Source of the DNA: Membranipora membranacea
Taxonomy: Eukaryota > Bryozoa > Gymnolaemata > Cheilostomatida > Membraniporidae
Reading direction: 5' to 3'
DNA: 64,000 bases
Assembly (NCBI GenBank): GCA_914767715.1
Contig: OU612065.1
Location: forward strand, 10,664,001 to 10,728,000
Of the stretch, positions 19,976 through 34,227 are shown in pieces (the stretch's first letter is position 1; each line of letters opens with the position of its first letter). Made by a program: the position numbers and the translations under genes. Under the pieces are notes generated by a model. The model saw nothing but the letters and a program-made list of their open reading frames with translations. It did not search any database and was not told the origin of the DNA.

Positions 19976-22900
19976 ATGCATGTGCAAGAGCCTATGACTA
20001 ATGGTCTTCCGCAGGATAGTTTATCTAAGGCCATCGAAGCTGCCTCCAAAGTTAACGCAATATTGATTGCTTCAGGGAAGCTTAAGCCTGCGCATGCTGC
20101 AAGTGAGAACACGCAAAGAGTTGTAACATCTGAATCGCTCTCTAATAAGGTAACTGTTACTAAAAAGCTCACTGAATTTGTATCATTTACCCCCATAAGT
20201 TATGATATCGGGGGATAGAAACTGTAAGTTTACAATCTTGGATGTGAGCAAAATCCTAGTTGTATATGGTTTGAAAAAGTCATTATGAAGATTCGCCATC
20301 ACGACTGGTTACTAAATTCTGAAGACATTCTGTAATGATTGTTGATTCATGACTACCTATTCATTAACTGTTTCATTTCATTTGTTTGCTGTTTTGTTTT
20401 ATTGAAGCCCAATAACATGGTAATAAAGAAATTTGACGCAGAAGTTGAGATTAATGATGCTCCAATCATATGTCGGGATATTCTCACTCGTAAAAACACT
20501 CAAGAGGCGGTATGATCTTATTACAGTTTATCTAAATTTACTTGGCTGTGAATTATCTAAATTTACTTGGCTGTGAATTGAAGCTCAATTGATTATTACA
20601 TGTGTAGCTCAAAGCGCAAGTCTCATGTTTTTGTTTATATCCACTAACTATGCATTAAGTCCATAATAGTTTTTTGGGATATAACGCAACTGCATCTTAA
20701 AACATATTAGGTGAGTTACTCAGATCTGACATCAACTGGATCACAATGACCTTTTTATGACCTCCCTGATAAATCATGCCTGGCCTGAGCCTCTGTGAAT
20801 GATGGTTTTTAGATTTCGAAGAAGGCTGGAGCTTATATATTGACCAAAGGTAGATATATGACAGGTGAACAGCGTCTCACAGTTGATACAACAATAGATA
20901 AACCTCTGTTTCTATACATACAAGCTGAAACTGAGGCCAATGTCCAAAGTGAGTACATGAAGCTTCTTTTTATGGATCATAATTCAGTATAGTATAGGAA
21001 TTCATATGAGTATATGATATATGATGTTAGGCAGATGATTAATGAGGGTATGGGCCATTGATTACCAGTGAGACTTCACTGTAACCAAGGAAATATGTAT
21101 TCAAATGAAAATTTATTTTGTGATATACCGATATGATACGAGTATGAGATTTAGACCGAATTACCACAACAGGCCACTGAGAAATCATTTATGTAGGATG
21201 GAGCTTTTCATGTGTTCAGGTTTAAAATTCTGTATCATAAAGGGAAAGTTGATATACTCATTACCTGTTTTAACCAAAGACGGGGACATATATGAAATTT
21301 CATGTATGTTTTTGCACTTATCTTGCTTTAACCATTTTTTTGCTCTATCGTTAATTGTTGTTGATTAAAAAGAGCAGAAGATAATATTAAATAAATGTAC
21401 AAACTACTCACTCAACTTGTTGCAGGAGCAGTTAGTGAGATAAATGAAATCATACTCAAACATGGCGGTATGATTAATCAGACAAGGGGTAGTACTATCT
21501 CTATAGAAGCCCCACTGGAGTACGCACAGGTCCCACATCAGCCACAGGATATGCCTGTCGTATCTGACACGCATCAGAGCATGCTTAATGCTGTTGGTAC
21601 AGTTTACTCGACCCAGCCTAACATGAGTCTACCTCCCCCACAGTGCTACTCTCAACAAGCCGCTAATATACAATCATCTAACGTCAGCCTCCCTGTACAG
21701 GTAATCTAGTTCTACTATAGATATAGAAGTGCTGTCAAACCTGACTATGGAAGTTTGTGTTAAATCTTGAGAATATGAACAAGAATGAGAGCATGCGGAA
21801 CACTTCATTGAAAAAAACTTACTAACACTAATGCATATTTCAATGAAGTTATATGTATCTTTATATTTGATTATGAAAACTGTTAAAAGATAAATCAGAA
21901 GAAGCAGTATTTCCATGTTGTGTCTCCGATTGTTGAGTACTGAGTTGATAAGTTCTAACTGTTGAATGCTCCTTTTAGATGCAGTTTATTGCGGAGAAAA
22001 TGTATATAGGACTGGAGCACGCACCACCAACATTTGATGTGCGCTATAAGATTCTAGGAGCTGAGGTTAGTTCAAGAGGCTGGGTCTAATTGTATCTAAT
22101 GAATATTACTCTTTTGATCAGTGATGTACAGTCTCATTTAATTGGACTTAGATGTATAACAGTCTCTTTTGGCTATGTCCAACATTACCCTGAAAACTCT
22201 TTCCTTTTATTCGAATGTGTACTGGGGTCCACCAAAGCCTGGTGCATAACATGTTTGGATTTGTGGCTGTTGTGAGATTCAATCTAAAGATCTGCTGATA
22301 CTGAGACATTCCCTGATAGTCACCGTCATACAAATGATGGCCTACACATTTTCATGACTGTAGAAGTACGTTACAAAACAATTTTTGTTTACAGGGTAGT
22401 TTCTTGCAGCATATACACAGTACATCAGGGGCTGTGGTCACCCTTCGAGGGCGTAACTCTGGTTACCTTGACCCAAAGACTGCACAAGAATCTACTGAAC
22501 CAATGCACATACACCTCAAGTAAGTAGGACTATGAACTCCGTGTGTGAACGTAATAACCACCCCTCCTACGCCGATGTGTCATATAAGCTTACATCTGTT
22601 ACCGAGAAGACTTGTGTATGTGACTCGGTGGTGTGCCTTCGTCATATATTATTATATTGCTTAGATGACAAGATGACAAAATGATGAATAAAATTATTTT
22701 TGTAGGCATATGTCTCAGGATGGCTTGGAGCATGCTAAGCAACTTGCTAATGACTTAATCAAAACGGTAAGGGCATCATTTCTTCTGTTCACCTAAATAT
22801 ATCCATACCGTCACCAAGTTATGCTTTCACAATCTGATCAAACATGCTATATGACAGGAATATTTGTATATTTCCCTAATTGTTGATATTATTGCCCAAC

Positions 22901-25900
22901 ATAGCTAATCACTTGGTCCTTACTCATTACTAATTGGTCTCAGTATCATACCTTCTGCTGTCACTTAATGTTTACTCCACTCATGACCTGTAATGGTTCC
23001 AATTAACAAATTTCATTCTGGGTTTTCCCATCTACTGTGGCTTCACAATAATAATTTATGGAATCTTTACTCTGGGATAAAATGTGATGAAATTGACCTA
23101 TTGTGAGGCCCTGATAAAAGATTGGCTGATTCAGGCTACTCTCAGTTGCCCTGATAGCTTGTGATATTAGCCCCCCTTCTCAGTGATGGGTGGACTTGTG
23201 TACCCCGCTTCTCATTGATGGGTGGGCTTGTGTATTATTATGCTTACTTTAATCTCTACAGGTACAGAATGATTATTCACAATTTCAACGTCAGCTTGCA
23301 TTACAGCCTGTAGCCATGGTGCCCAACCCATCATTAGGGTTGGGTACGGCTCAGGCCCCGTCCGCTGCTGTAGTAGCTGCTGCCCCTGTGCTGCAGCCAG
23401 CTCAGGCAGCCATGGTGCCGCCTCCATCTGTTGTTCACTCCCAGTCGTCTGTCTCTTGTGGCGTCAGCGGCAGCCTGGTAACCAGTCAGAGTAAGTGTAT
23501 ATAGTACCCCCGAGGCCTCATCATGCCACTAATACTAGGGCTAGTTTAGGGCTGTATTTTGTAGGTTGATGGTCGGTGTGATGGGAATTCTAAGATTCTG
23601 AAGATCTACCGCAGAAGGCTATGCTTTGCTTTTGACTAATCATGGTGTTTCATATTTTACAGAAGATAAGTTGATGATCCAATTAGTCATTCAATCCTGG
23701 TGTCGCCCAAAACTAATGTGAAAAAATCGATTTCTAATTTCATCTTTATATTATTCAAAATTTGTATCAGTCTCAGCCTTCAAAAAGTTTGATCGATTGT
23801 AACGGTCAAGTTTGATAATTGGCTTCTTATCTAAGATTATTTCATCTCAGATTCGACATGGTATTCCCTCCCTTTCCCTCCTTGATTTGTTCTCCACAAT
23901 CCCGATTCAGGCCAGTCACTCCCTACAAATTTTTAATTTATACTGACACTCACTACACATTACCAGGCATGAACTTGTTCCTGTTTGTAATCGGTAAAAC
24001 CTATGGCCAACATAAAAATGTTTGATGTTGGAAATGACCGGTAATCAATATCAACAATTCCGCGGCCTCTCTACTCAAAACTCACCAAATAACTTAGCAC
24101 ACATTACTGATTGCCTATTCGCTGGAAGTGAATAATTGAATAAGATCTGAGGGAGCCTGTTGAATCTGATGGTGTCATAATGCCCAAGAACTAAGTCGAA
24201 TCTCAAACAGACCTTCTCAAAACCCTAACTTTTTGTGCTAAGATCAGTATTTTTTTTACTCTTATGTAAGCATCATCTCCAGACTAGCTAGTATCAGACT
24301 TACTGTCTAGGCTGGCGCTGAGCTGTAATTACTATAGGTGTTAGTTTGGAATTTTCCACAATCACCTCAACAGCTGAAAGGTGCTATCTGTTGTGGTGAT
24401 TGTCAACTGCCGCCCATGCATGGGTCATCACCCTGTTGCAATGTGAGTTTGTTTGGTTAGATTGCGAAATCTAACTTCAACAATTTACATTTTGATTGAT
24501 TGAGTACTCAAGCCTACCCTTCTATAGCCTTAGATACTAATCTTGTGTTTGTTGTCTTGAAGATACACAAGTAATATAACACAGGATGTGTTGCTAAGGT
24601 TACTAAGACAAGTATTCCAAACAACGAAGGTTTTAAGGTCATGAGAAGATAGAATCTCAGATTTACTGTCTATGTTACCATGAGTATCTGGCCACGGCCT
24701 GGATATCTGATGACAGAGCTGTAAATCTTAGATTACTCTCTTTTATGATTTTAATTTTAATTACAATCGGATGGCTGGACTGTAGACAAACAGAACAGGC
24801 ACCCTTTTGTTATGTTGTTGATCGAAGCTATGAGAGTAAGAAGGCTGATAGTTTGGGTGTATAGGGTTTGTAGACTGGTCCTCCGATATGCTGATGCCGC
24901 TGAGATACCAGGATGATTGACACAAATATAGATAGCCATATCCCTCATCATAATCTTATGTGTTGTAGATGGGCCTCCTGCTATCATGGGATATACTCAG
25001 CAACAGGAAAGACAAGGTTTGTTTGCTCATTTACACCACAACCGGCTTCTCTGCTCAGTGTGTTTCCACCTTATGGTTTTTCACTGCAGTAGCCACTTGC
25101 TCAATACTTTTAACCGGTAATATCAGTCATGTAATCTGATGGATAAAATTACTGGAGCAAAATATATTCTGGTTAAAAACCAGTACAAATTATGTTCTCA
25201 ACAATATGTTACAATTTAGTTATAGATTTGCAGCTTATGATCACTTTTTTATCAGTTCAGTTAGCCCGCTCAGCATGCTAGATTTATCCTTTCAATAGAA
25301 AAGGGAAAACTTTGATGATTTTTCATTAAGAGTTAACCTCTCATACTTGACATTTGCCTTTCACCTTGACACAGTGCTGGCTCTTTTTTGACAGTTGTGA
25401 TCAGTTCTGCTCCAACTATGAGTCTAGGAACTCCTATATCAGTAATGGTGCAAGCTCCACCTCAGCACCCAACTACTCAGCTACATTACAGTCTGTCAAG
25501 GCCTCCTACCTATGTCCAGGCTGCTCCAGCCAATCACCTGATCACCAGCGGTCTAGTGGCTCATAAACCTGTTGGCTACAATAGCCTCACTTCACAAGGA
25601 GTAGAAATCGTACATCAGGCAATCCCAGTGACCCGACCTCTAACTTCTATACAGCCTCTTGCCACAGAACCTCAACGCCATAATCAGCCTATAATGACGG
25701 TGCACCCTGTTGGAGTTGATGGGCCTCCTCCAGGGACAATTTTAATCTCTGAACCTGTGCAGGCACCTGGACCACCACCATCTAACTCTTACTCTGCTCC
25801 ACCCTCTCATATCAATAGTCAGCTGCCACCTGTTGATCTCAGTCAGCCACCTCCTAATCACATGACAATGGGCGTACCTGTCAGCATTCATGTGGCACCT

Positions 25901-27687
25901 GTCACATTCAGCGGACCTCCGCCTCCTGTACATAGCAGTATAGCTGGAGCACCTGCGTATCATGTCAGTATGGCTCCCCCAGCTGTTATATCTGCCCCCA
26001 GACCCCCCACTGTGATGACAAGTATGGCTGGACCAGAATCTCGAGTTATTATCATGAGTCAGTCTTCGGTCACATCACCAGGGGAGACTATGCCTATGGT
26101 GAATGTACCCCCACCACAGGCTACTATCCATCAAACACTGCCAGCACCAGGTTCTGCTCCTCCATCGTTACAGGTAAGATACCATTTATCACATAAATGT
26201 AAACAGGTGAGGTAATGTAATATCACAAAGAACTCTGCTCTGAACGTAACAAAAAACTCTACAACCATATTTATGTTTCATACTTGGATGATCTAGGAGA
26301 GGCTTAAAGTCATAATGTAGACCATAAACATATAAATACTTTATGTGTTTATGGTGTCAACATACAATAATTAATCATTTTATACTCATAATTCCAACGG
26401 AGATGATCAGGGAAAAACACTGTGTCATATCTTATGTCACTTGAAATCCCTTTTATTGGGAAAAGCTATTTTATTGTTTAGTCATTATTATCCTGCGGGT
26501 TTTATCTTAGGTCAAGCCACCGGACACAGTGACGTACATAGTACAGCAGCCGGTGGATGCTCAGATTGTTCATCTAGAGGCGCCTGATGTATCCGTACCT
26601 CCGCCACAAGCAGCAGGTCACATGACTGCTGTAGTAACAGAGCCAGCCAATCAGCAACCACCTCATCAGACTGTTATACAACCTGTGCCTTACAATGAGT
26701 TTGGTCAGCCTGTAGGTCCTCCACTGGAGGTCGTCCATGTACAACCTTCTGAGATGATGCCTAGTCACCCACCTCACACTGTACATATAGAAGCACACAG
26801 TCAGCCCGGGGTACATCCCTCTCCGCACCATATCTCTGAAGTTGGACCGGTACCTCATGGGGTATCAAGATACCCCACTGTAGTTGTCCCATCCACCTCA
26901 AATGCAGTCATGATACCGAATCTGATGGACGTAGAGATACACAACCCTCCAGCTCACCTGTCAGATAGGAGACACATGGAGACGCTACCTCCTATAGAGG
27001 TGAGAATGTTGCTTCACTTGACATCTTTATAGGGCTGACACAGATGTAGTATCAATACCGTTGTTTTTTTTAGCTAGAATGAGCTTTTGTACAAATTGAT
27101 TAAATAACAAAGAATACTGGCACTGATTGCTAAGTGCGTAACACAAACTGCAACAATTCCCCTCTCATGTTTACTTTGGGTTGTCCTAGCCTGACCAATC
27201 AAAAGTCTGTCTTTAGATAATTTTGGCTTTTTTTGCTAATCTGCTTTCTGTTTACTCATAGCCTCCTCCTCACTTGGCTGCAGGAGATGGATATTTGAAT
27301 AAGAGAAGTTTTATCGATATGGGTTGTGAACACAGACCACCATATATTGGATCTGGACGGCCATATCTAGCAGTCACCCCGCCCCCTCCCTCATCATTCC
27401 ATCAACGTGGTAAGTTTTGTCTTAATAGTAACATACTTCTCTTCGAAAACAATGTTTGAAGTTTCGATCACAGAGTGAATGTCTACTTAAATGCTGTCAT
27501 TTATGAAAAAAATTGATTTTGGTTCCAGTTCTGGTATATTACGTAATCCATGTGTATGTTCTAATATTTATTCTGTGGCTGAAGTGAATAAAGTGTGTTG
27601 TGTATCGTATTTTTTTAAGATGGACCGATGCACAAGAGACCTCGCCCTCGACACTTTCTTCCGCCGCCCCCACCACCTCCTCCGTAG
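19976..27687 (+). CDS. KHDC4: KHDC4 (KIAA0907/BLOM7) RNA-binding protein
   Basis: Thirteen coding exons give 906 aa: 19976-20149, 20408-20509, 20813-20948, 21426-21700, 21979-22065, 22395-22519, 22706-22766, 23262-23490, 24969-25016, 25395-26173, 26511-26999, 27262-27409, 27620-27687. The first KH-like domain is about residues 68-152 ([20 protein letters not shown], then [12 protein letters not shown]). The second is about 229-322 ([36 protein letters not shown]), the KHDC4 signature. Residues from about 330 onward are Pro/Gln/Val-rich and disordered, ending in [15 protein letters not shown]. The human protein binds RNA and spliceosomal factors and influences splice-site choice in the nucleus. 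This copy is about half again as long as the human 614 aa because of the expanded tail. A 25-base tandem duplication sits in intron 2 (529-578 past 20000). Confidence 0.92.
20529..20578. repeat. 25-base tandem duplication in a KHDC4 intron
   Basis: TATCTAAATTTACTTGGCTG and the next five bases occur twice without change, at 20529-20553 and 20554-20578. A similar short duplication of about 30 bases, containing GATGGGTGG and CTTGTGTA, lies at about 23177-23234 in another intron of the same gene. Confidence 0.85.
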
Positions 27688-28306
27688 TGACTGATAACCT
27701 CACATGAAGGATGTTATAGAGTGGCTGTCTTTTAGTGTAAAATCAGTGACTCTCATCTTTGAGGATATCAACAACACAAGCCACCCCTGTAGATTTTGTA
27801 AATAGCCTAGCAGTAACAGTTTTAGGAAAACCTGTAATCATGTATATTTGTAACTGTAAATAATGACCAGAGACTAGTTTTATAGATTTAACTTCTTTCA
27901 ATTTTCAGTTTTTGTTCTCTTATTTCTACAACAAATTGTATTAACAATGATAAATTAGAGTAATAATAATACATAAAATGTTCACAATTGTTGACGACTT
28001 GAATTGCGACAAAGAAAGAGTAAAGGGACACCATACCGATATACTGCCTGAGCAAAATAAAGGAGTAACCACAAGGCCTATGGTTAGGAGGAAACAAATA
28101 TAAGCTCTAGTCACACTACCAGCTTCTTAAGAGAAATAAAAACATGTGAAAATATTGATTACTTGAGACGTATCGAGTTTCAAAGAAATTGCAGAAAAAT
28201 CATAGCCATTCACATGCTTAGGGTGAAAACACCAAACCGATTGTGGAAGGAGGGATTTGGACATGGACGGAGTTCTCTTTGAGTCACTTGTTAGGGTATC
28301 AGTTGC
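27688..28306. other. 3' UTRs of convergent KHDC4 and WDR54
   Basis: Lies between the stop codons of two convergent genes. AATAAA at 28056-28061 is a plausible KHDC4 polyadenylation signal. No clear minus-strand signal for WDR54 was found. No other gene seen. Confidence 0.5.
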
Positions 28307-31300
28307 TCATGATTGATTGTATCTGTATACTTCTGATGTGTCATAGGCGGACACTGCAAACGACCTGCCATCATTATCAGTGAACTGAGCGCCCACCAGC
28401 TGGTGATTAGTTATACTATCAGAGAAAAGATGGCTCACCTGTAAGGGAATATGTTAGATCATATATAACATCATACAGACAGCTGGGCAGGTGGTGGTGT
28501 TAACCTTACAACCATTGCTCGGATTTTGACATTTGTAAACACAGTATAGAAGAGCATACATAGTACCATTGTACTTGTAATCCCATTAATCAGTAAGTAA
28601 ACACGAGCTTCTAGAGTCTAGATAATTATTGATTATTCCCTGATTGAATGATGGATGCTAGGTGCAGGTCGAGGGCATGTGCAGTCAAGAACATCAGATT
28701 CATCCACTAACCCAAGGCCATGACCAAACTGCCAATTAGACAGCATTATCCTGGAGCATTCTCATTCTGTCTCCTCAGAAAAAAAGTGGCTCAAAGAATC
28801 CATCACAACCTTGAAGGACAGCCAGCGCTTCCAAATTTGTCAACCATATATTTACATTTTCATATAAAACAGCTCATTGATTATCTGCATCATCACTTAC
28901 CTCCAAGGTTGGACCAGCATGGAGTTCCCACACCCTCACAAAACTGTCCTCGCTGGCTGTTATACACTGAAAAAGATACAAAACATCTTGTTCAACACCA
29001 TCACTGAATTTTCTTAATCCATTGTGTGCAAAAAAGCATTATTTGATATTGACGCTACATATATATTTGTTCTGTGGGCTTGATTAGTTTAGGCTTGTGT
29101 CCAGTGAGTACACAGCAGCAAACAGTAGCTTGGTACTGCAGTATATTTATATCACTCAAATATACAGCAGCCTGACACAGGTATACCACCTACCATTCCG
29201 GTGGCTTGAGCGATATGCAGAGCATTGATTGAGCGTGAGTGTGCACCTATATCTCCTAGCAGTGCTCCGTTACTGACACTAAATATTTTTATTTGTCCAT
29301 CCCCATAGCTGCAAGATAAGTAAGTACAAAGAAATGACCAAGTAGGGTTAGTACGCAAGATCATAGATGCCATGGATAAAAAAAGCTGTCTGGTCATATA
29401 GATGGTTACCTTTAGATGGTAGATAATGTTTCTGGGTTCTTGATACAAATGATTCAACATAAATGGGCTCGCCAAACAATTTACTCACCCAGCAACAATA
29501 AGGTTCTTCCATATATCTAGACAATTGCATGATGAGCCTTCACCGGAAATCTGGTGTGAAAGTTTGAATGATGCTCCATCCATATGCTTACGGATTGCTA
29601 TATCGCCATTATCATCTGCACTGACTAGCACATCACCACGTGCCACTACGCAAGTTATCGAATTACTGTGTCCTGTCAAAGAAATCATAGAATTACATGA
29701 TTTTCCAGCCTTCATGATATTTTACACAGTCAGTATCTGTGGGGAAGCCTCACCTATCGTTATTATTATTAACTCTATTCAAATGATTCGCACATTTTAT
29801 GATGATGTGTCAAAACTGTTGTTACCATATAAGGTTAATTTTCGGTTTATGGAAAATGGCAAAACAAGACCACCAGCTAGCAGAATAAAAAGCAAATCAC
29901 TGAGCAAATGCGTTGAAAAACTCCTATTGATGAAAGAAAGTTTATAAAGATGCATCACCGGAAATTAAGTGCTTGGAATAATGATCGATATCTATCTTCT
30001 CTCTTGCGCATTGTGGAAAAAATCAATGTACATTATATGCACAGATGACAGTAAGATACCGGCAGATCTTACTCTATTAGTCGCAACATTCATATATCAC
30101 TGATAGATATTGATTTTCAGAGACAAATTCTCACAGACAAAGCATTTAGTACAATATCAGTATGATTATTTACTCTGACTGCACTCGCTCACTTTTGCAG
30201 TAATATACAGCAGGGTACAGACAGACTGGTCTACAACAAGGCCAACCAAACGAAGTCTGTGTCGGCCAATCAATTTGATAGTGAGAAATATTAATGTAAT
30301 GGTGCGAGAGCATAGTAGAAGTTAATGTAATCATAGCAAATTTCTGTGCCTCAATTATCCGCACTTGCTATTTTGAGCACAAGTAAAGATAGAAGGAGCA
30401 AAAACATACCAGACAGATATTCTTCAAATGTGATATTTCCACCCTTTGCCGGTACAGAGAAGACCAGAAGCTGACCAGAGCTAGTACCTGCAGAGAGGTG
30501 ATGAGTTGAGTCATAATGAATTTACACTAAAGCCATGTCTCATTCCATGTAATGGTAACGCAATCATGTATATATCCAAATCAGCAAGGATTTCTTATTT
30601 TCCGTCCCACGCATGAAGTGTGTGGTACAACTTACCCACGCATATAGTGTTACTCCCGATGCTTGTTATGCCCCTTGTAAAGAGCACTGATTCACCACTA
30701 GCACCGAATCCATGCCAGTATATCAGTGTAGAACCATCCCATTCATACATCTAGATAATGGTAAAAATTAAGAATTCATGACACACTTGATCAGTAATGG
30801 AAAGTATTGATTTCTCCTATCTGGTAGCCATGAAGTGACTCTTTGAAACATTCACCTCTAGAATAATATCTGACAAGGTTGCTTGTAGCTTCTCAGTATC
30901 ATAGAGTTATCATACACTCATCATATCATATATGACAACTCTACAGACAGTTTATAACAAGCCCAATGCTAATCACTTCGGAATCAAACCGTGCTTCTCC
31001 GGATGTATGCCTGCAGACAGTCGCATACAGGAAATACAGAACGAGGCACCTTCTCTAAGCTTTCCATTTGATGAGAAAATTATAAATTTATACAACCTGT
31101 AGGCCTACCTTAATTCCCTTCTGTGTAGCAAGAACTAATATTTTTCTCCCGGCAACCTCCACCCAATCGGCCTACAAATGAAAGCGGGAATATCGATGCA
31201 GATACAGGAAAAACATGGTAGATATCCTGGGTAGAGAGAAGAATGTTTAAAGTGCATGTGGATATATCTAATGTATTATTAGACAGCCAAAATAGAGTAA

Positions 31301-32394
31301 CACTCATAATCTAATATCACATGATGAATTCGGTGTCATGTAAGATATTCTGACAATGCAGCACAAACATCATTGATGATCGATGGTTGTTATAATCCAG
31401 TTGACTGTTATACTCAGGCCTAGCGCTTTAATCACACATTATTGTTCACTTAACTAGAGAATAAAACTGAATCGCAGAATAATGTGAGACGAGCATGATT
31501 CTGAGCCTAGCTACACATGCTCTCAAGGAAATTTTGAATAACAATAATGGATTTCAAGATGCAATAGAATTTTAGGTTGTAGCAGCCAGCTTCTCTGTGC
31601 TGACCTCGCTTGTTTTGCTTAGCCAGTAAATATTTGAAGCTGAAGTCACCTGGACCTACATGTATGTGTACAACAGACCTACATTGTGTACACGATTTCA
31701 TATCAAGAAAGAGAAACCTTCACAATGCATCACTCTATTGTGATTTCATTGGTCGCATTATATTCTCTGATAGCCATTCTCAGCTGAATTGAAAAGCGTA
31801 CTAAGCCTTAAGGAAACATACATGTTGAGAGGAAGCATACCCTCCCGATAATAGATAACTGCCATTACCATGGCATGTGGGTTTCCTCTGCCTAATACCC
31901 AACCAATGGCACTAGAAACATCATAACACAGTAGCCTAACCCATATGTATCCACACAATGATTAGCCTTCAGTTCAGTGTCTTGTACACTGAACCAAATG
32001 GGAGGATGATCATTTCACTAATTCATAAATAATAATACAAACACTAAGAGAAATACTATATAACAAGACCAGCAATATTGCTATTCCAAACCTCTACCTC
32101 CTTCCTTGCTCTAACTTACTGAAGATCAAACTAGGTGCAGTTTTGGTGACTCACCTGCAAGATCAGCACAAATGACATTTGTTGATTGGCTGTGGGGATC
32201 TGGCAAACAACATGTCTTTGAGTGTATGCGTCTGGTGATGAATCTGGTCCAGAGGAGAGCAACAAGTGTACCACAGATTTATGCAAAAACAGCATGTCTG
32301 CTCCTCCAGTGTCTGCATTGAGTTTTACAGCAAGGTTGTTCAGGACCATGGAAGCACTTGCTTTGAGACTGATTGATTTCTGTTTAGAATACAT
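28307..32394 (-). CDS. WDR54: WDR54, WD40-repeat protein
   Basis: Eight exons join in phase to 330 aa (human WDR54 is 334): 32155-32394, 31109-31171, 30636-30750, 30410-30487, 29489-29672, 29194-29308, 28901-28966, 28307-28438. The start MYSKQKSISLKASAS matches the WDR54 N-terminus. Diagnostic stretches follow in the family order: GIKMYEWDGSTLIYWHG, ITSIGSNTICVGTSSG, LLVFSVPAKGGNI, LSGHSNSITCV, ADDNGDIAIRK, YGDGQIKIFSVSNGALLG, HSRSINALHIA, TASEDSFVRVWELH, and the tail GAQFTDNDGRSFAVSAYDTS. WD40 propellers act as protein-interaction platforms; mammalian WDR54 has been linked to growth-factor receptor signalling, but its basic role is poorly defined. The gene is convergent with KHDC4 and divergent from the HIG1 gene. 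Confidence 0.93.
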
Positions 32395-34227
32395 TTTACA
32401 CTCAACAAAATATGGACAGTTTAGTTTTATATGGTAATTATCAAGGAAAATTCCTAGGTTTTACAACCAACTAACTAGAATTCCTTTATGTTTCATTACA
32501 GAGAAATGGAATGAAAGCTTGGTTAGTTGCAGTTCGCGACAAATCTCGCGCTGTCTCTCAATGTCAAGGTAAAGTATTTAGTCTTGGTTTGCATTGATTA
32601 GTCTGAAACTTAATGACAGCATGTTCAAATCAGACACTTGATGTAGATAAATTGAGGATCAGAAATATGTGAACATACAATAGACATGTTGTCATTTTCT
32701 GTTGTACGTGACTGAAAAAAAGGTTATCATTTGGAAAAATTGCGTAAGCTGCTATCAGATGATACATGCTGAGTAAATAATCTATATAAAGACAAGCTAA
32801 GCCCATTTGAATTTCATAGCACATTGTGAATTGACCAGACCACAACAGCTTTAATCCTGAGACTGCATATAGACACGACAGGAGGAGGTGAGTGACTGAG
32901 TCAGACTCATTGACTTCTTCATGATGACGACCAGTCCGTCCATTGCCTGGGTTGGACTGGTCTTGGAAAATTGATTTGGTTGTCTGTGAGCAATCGATGA
33001 AATATCTCTTCATTGGAGTGAGATTGGTTTTGGTCATTTGTCGACATGATGTGATTACCTGCTCACCTGCCTCATACATAATAGTTGTTCCATAATCCAT
33101 GAGCAAGATAAATGTCGCTTGTGCTGCTGTGTCTGTCTCATCTTGCAGCTTTGCATGGGACTAGATGCTTCTATGTCTTTGTAATGTATGTATATACATG
33201 TTGACTACAGGCGCAAGGGACTGAGAGTGATCTTTGACTTTCCGTTTGTTGATGGATAATGAATAATATGGGCACCCAAGTATACTTACACATACAAGCG
33301 ACACATGTCTCGCTACCCTACTTTTGTTTGAGTCCGTTGGGCGAGAGCGAGTTGGCTCCCAATCACTTATGACTTTCTGTTTGTTGATGGATAATGAATA
33401 ATATGGGCACCCGAGTTTACTTACACATACAAACGACACATGTCTCGCTACGCTACTTTTGTTTGAGTCCGTTGGGCAAGAGCGAGTTGGCTGCCAATCA
33501 CTTTTACCAGTTAGTAAACCATTGTTTGGAACCGAGTGAAAGAGGTATATTCTATATTTGAGCAGCTAGAGCTCATCAGGGGAACAAGGATAGAGCAGTC
33601 TGTTGGAGGCGGCTTATTTAGGATCATAAAATCGTTGGTGTGGTTGGGCCCCACCAGGTGCGCTGTTTGTCTAGTACTACCTGACCTATATGTCGTGAGC
33701 TATTCGCACTTGGCCACGTGGCTTGATCAATGGATAATGTATTTGCCTAGTAACTTTGAAAATATGAAGTTGTCGATTACTCTTCAAAACAAAACAAACA
33801 GCTCATTATCAGACACCGGGTCCGGTGAGGTCACAAATTTTACCCTGGCCCTGTACTCATCCTCTTCGCTAATTATGTCAGGTTGATTCTTCAATGTGTA
33901 ACTGTAATGTAGCACAACGCTTTGTTATTCTCAATCTACCAGACTGACGTGTTATGCGATTTCTAGAGAACTTAGTCTTTTACAGTACGATAAAAAATAT
34001 TATTTGAACCAGAGAAAATACCAGTTGCACACTATTATTATATAACCTTTGCTCGTAACCAACAGACCATCCTCTCTGTATTAGCTGGGCTGTGAAAGTG
34101 TCACCTGCCTGTGTGTTTGCTATGGGCTAAGATATTTTATATGTTACATGTATCGACATTCTATTTTTAGTAAGCATTTCGTGACTTTTAATATCTCCAC
34201 TCAAATCATAAAAATATAGAAGAAAAT
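32395..34227. promoter_or_regulatory. Divergent intergenic interval, WDR54 to HIG1-domain gene
   Basis: Contains both 5' regions and the tandem duplication at 33236-33503. A short inverted repeat GACCAGTCC/GGACTGGTC lies near 32929-32962. Open frames at 32630-33106 and 33536-33886 are not family-like. TATTTTTAG before 34171 could end a 5' UTR intron of the downstream gene. Confidence 0.4.
33236..33503. repeat. Tandem duplication of about 135 bp
   Basis: Two copies, 33236-33370 and 33371-33503, share GTTTGTTGATGGATAATGAA, then ATATGGGCACCC, ACACATGTCTCGCTAC and GAGTCCGTTGGGC, with only a few substitutions between them. On the minus strand it gives a repeated open frame, but this looks incidental. 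Confidence 0.9.

Noticed and set aside
33536-33886. 116-aa open frame between WDR54 and the HIG1 gene
   Set aside because: No supporting splice sites or family resemblance. It sits next to tandem duplications and is probably incidental.
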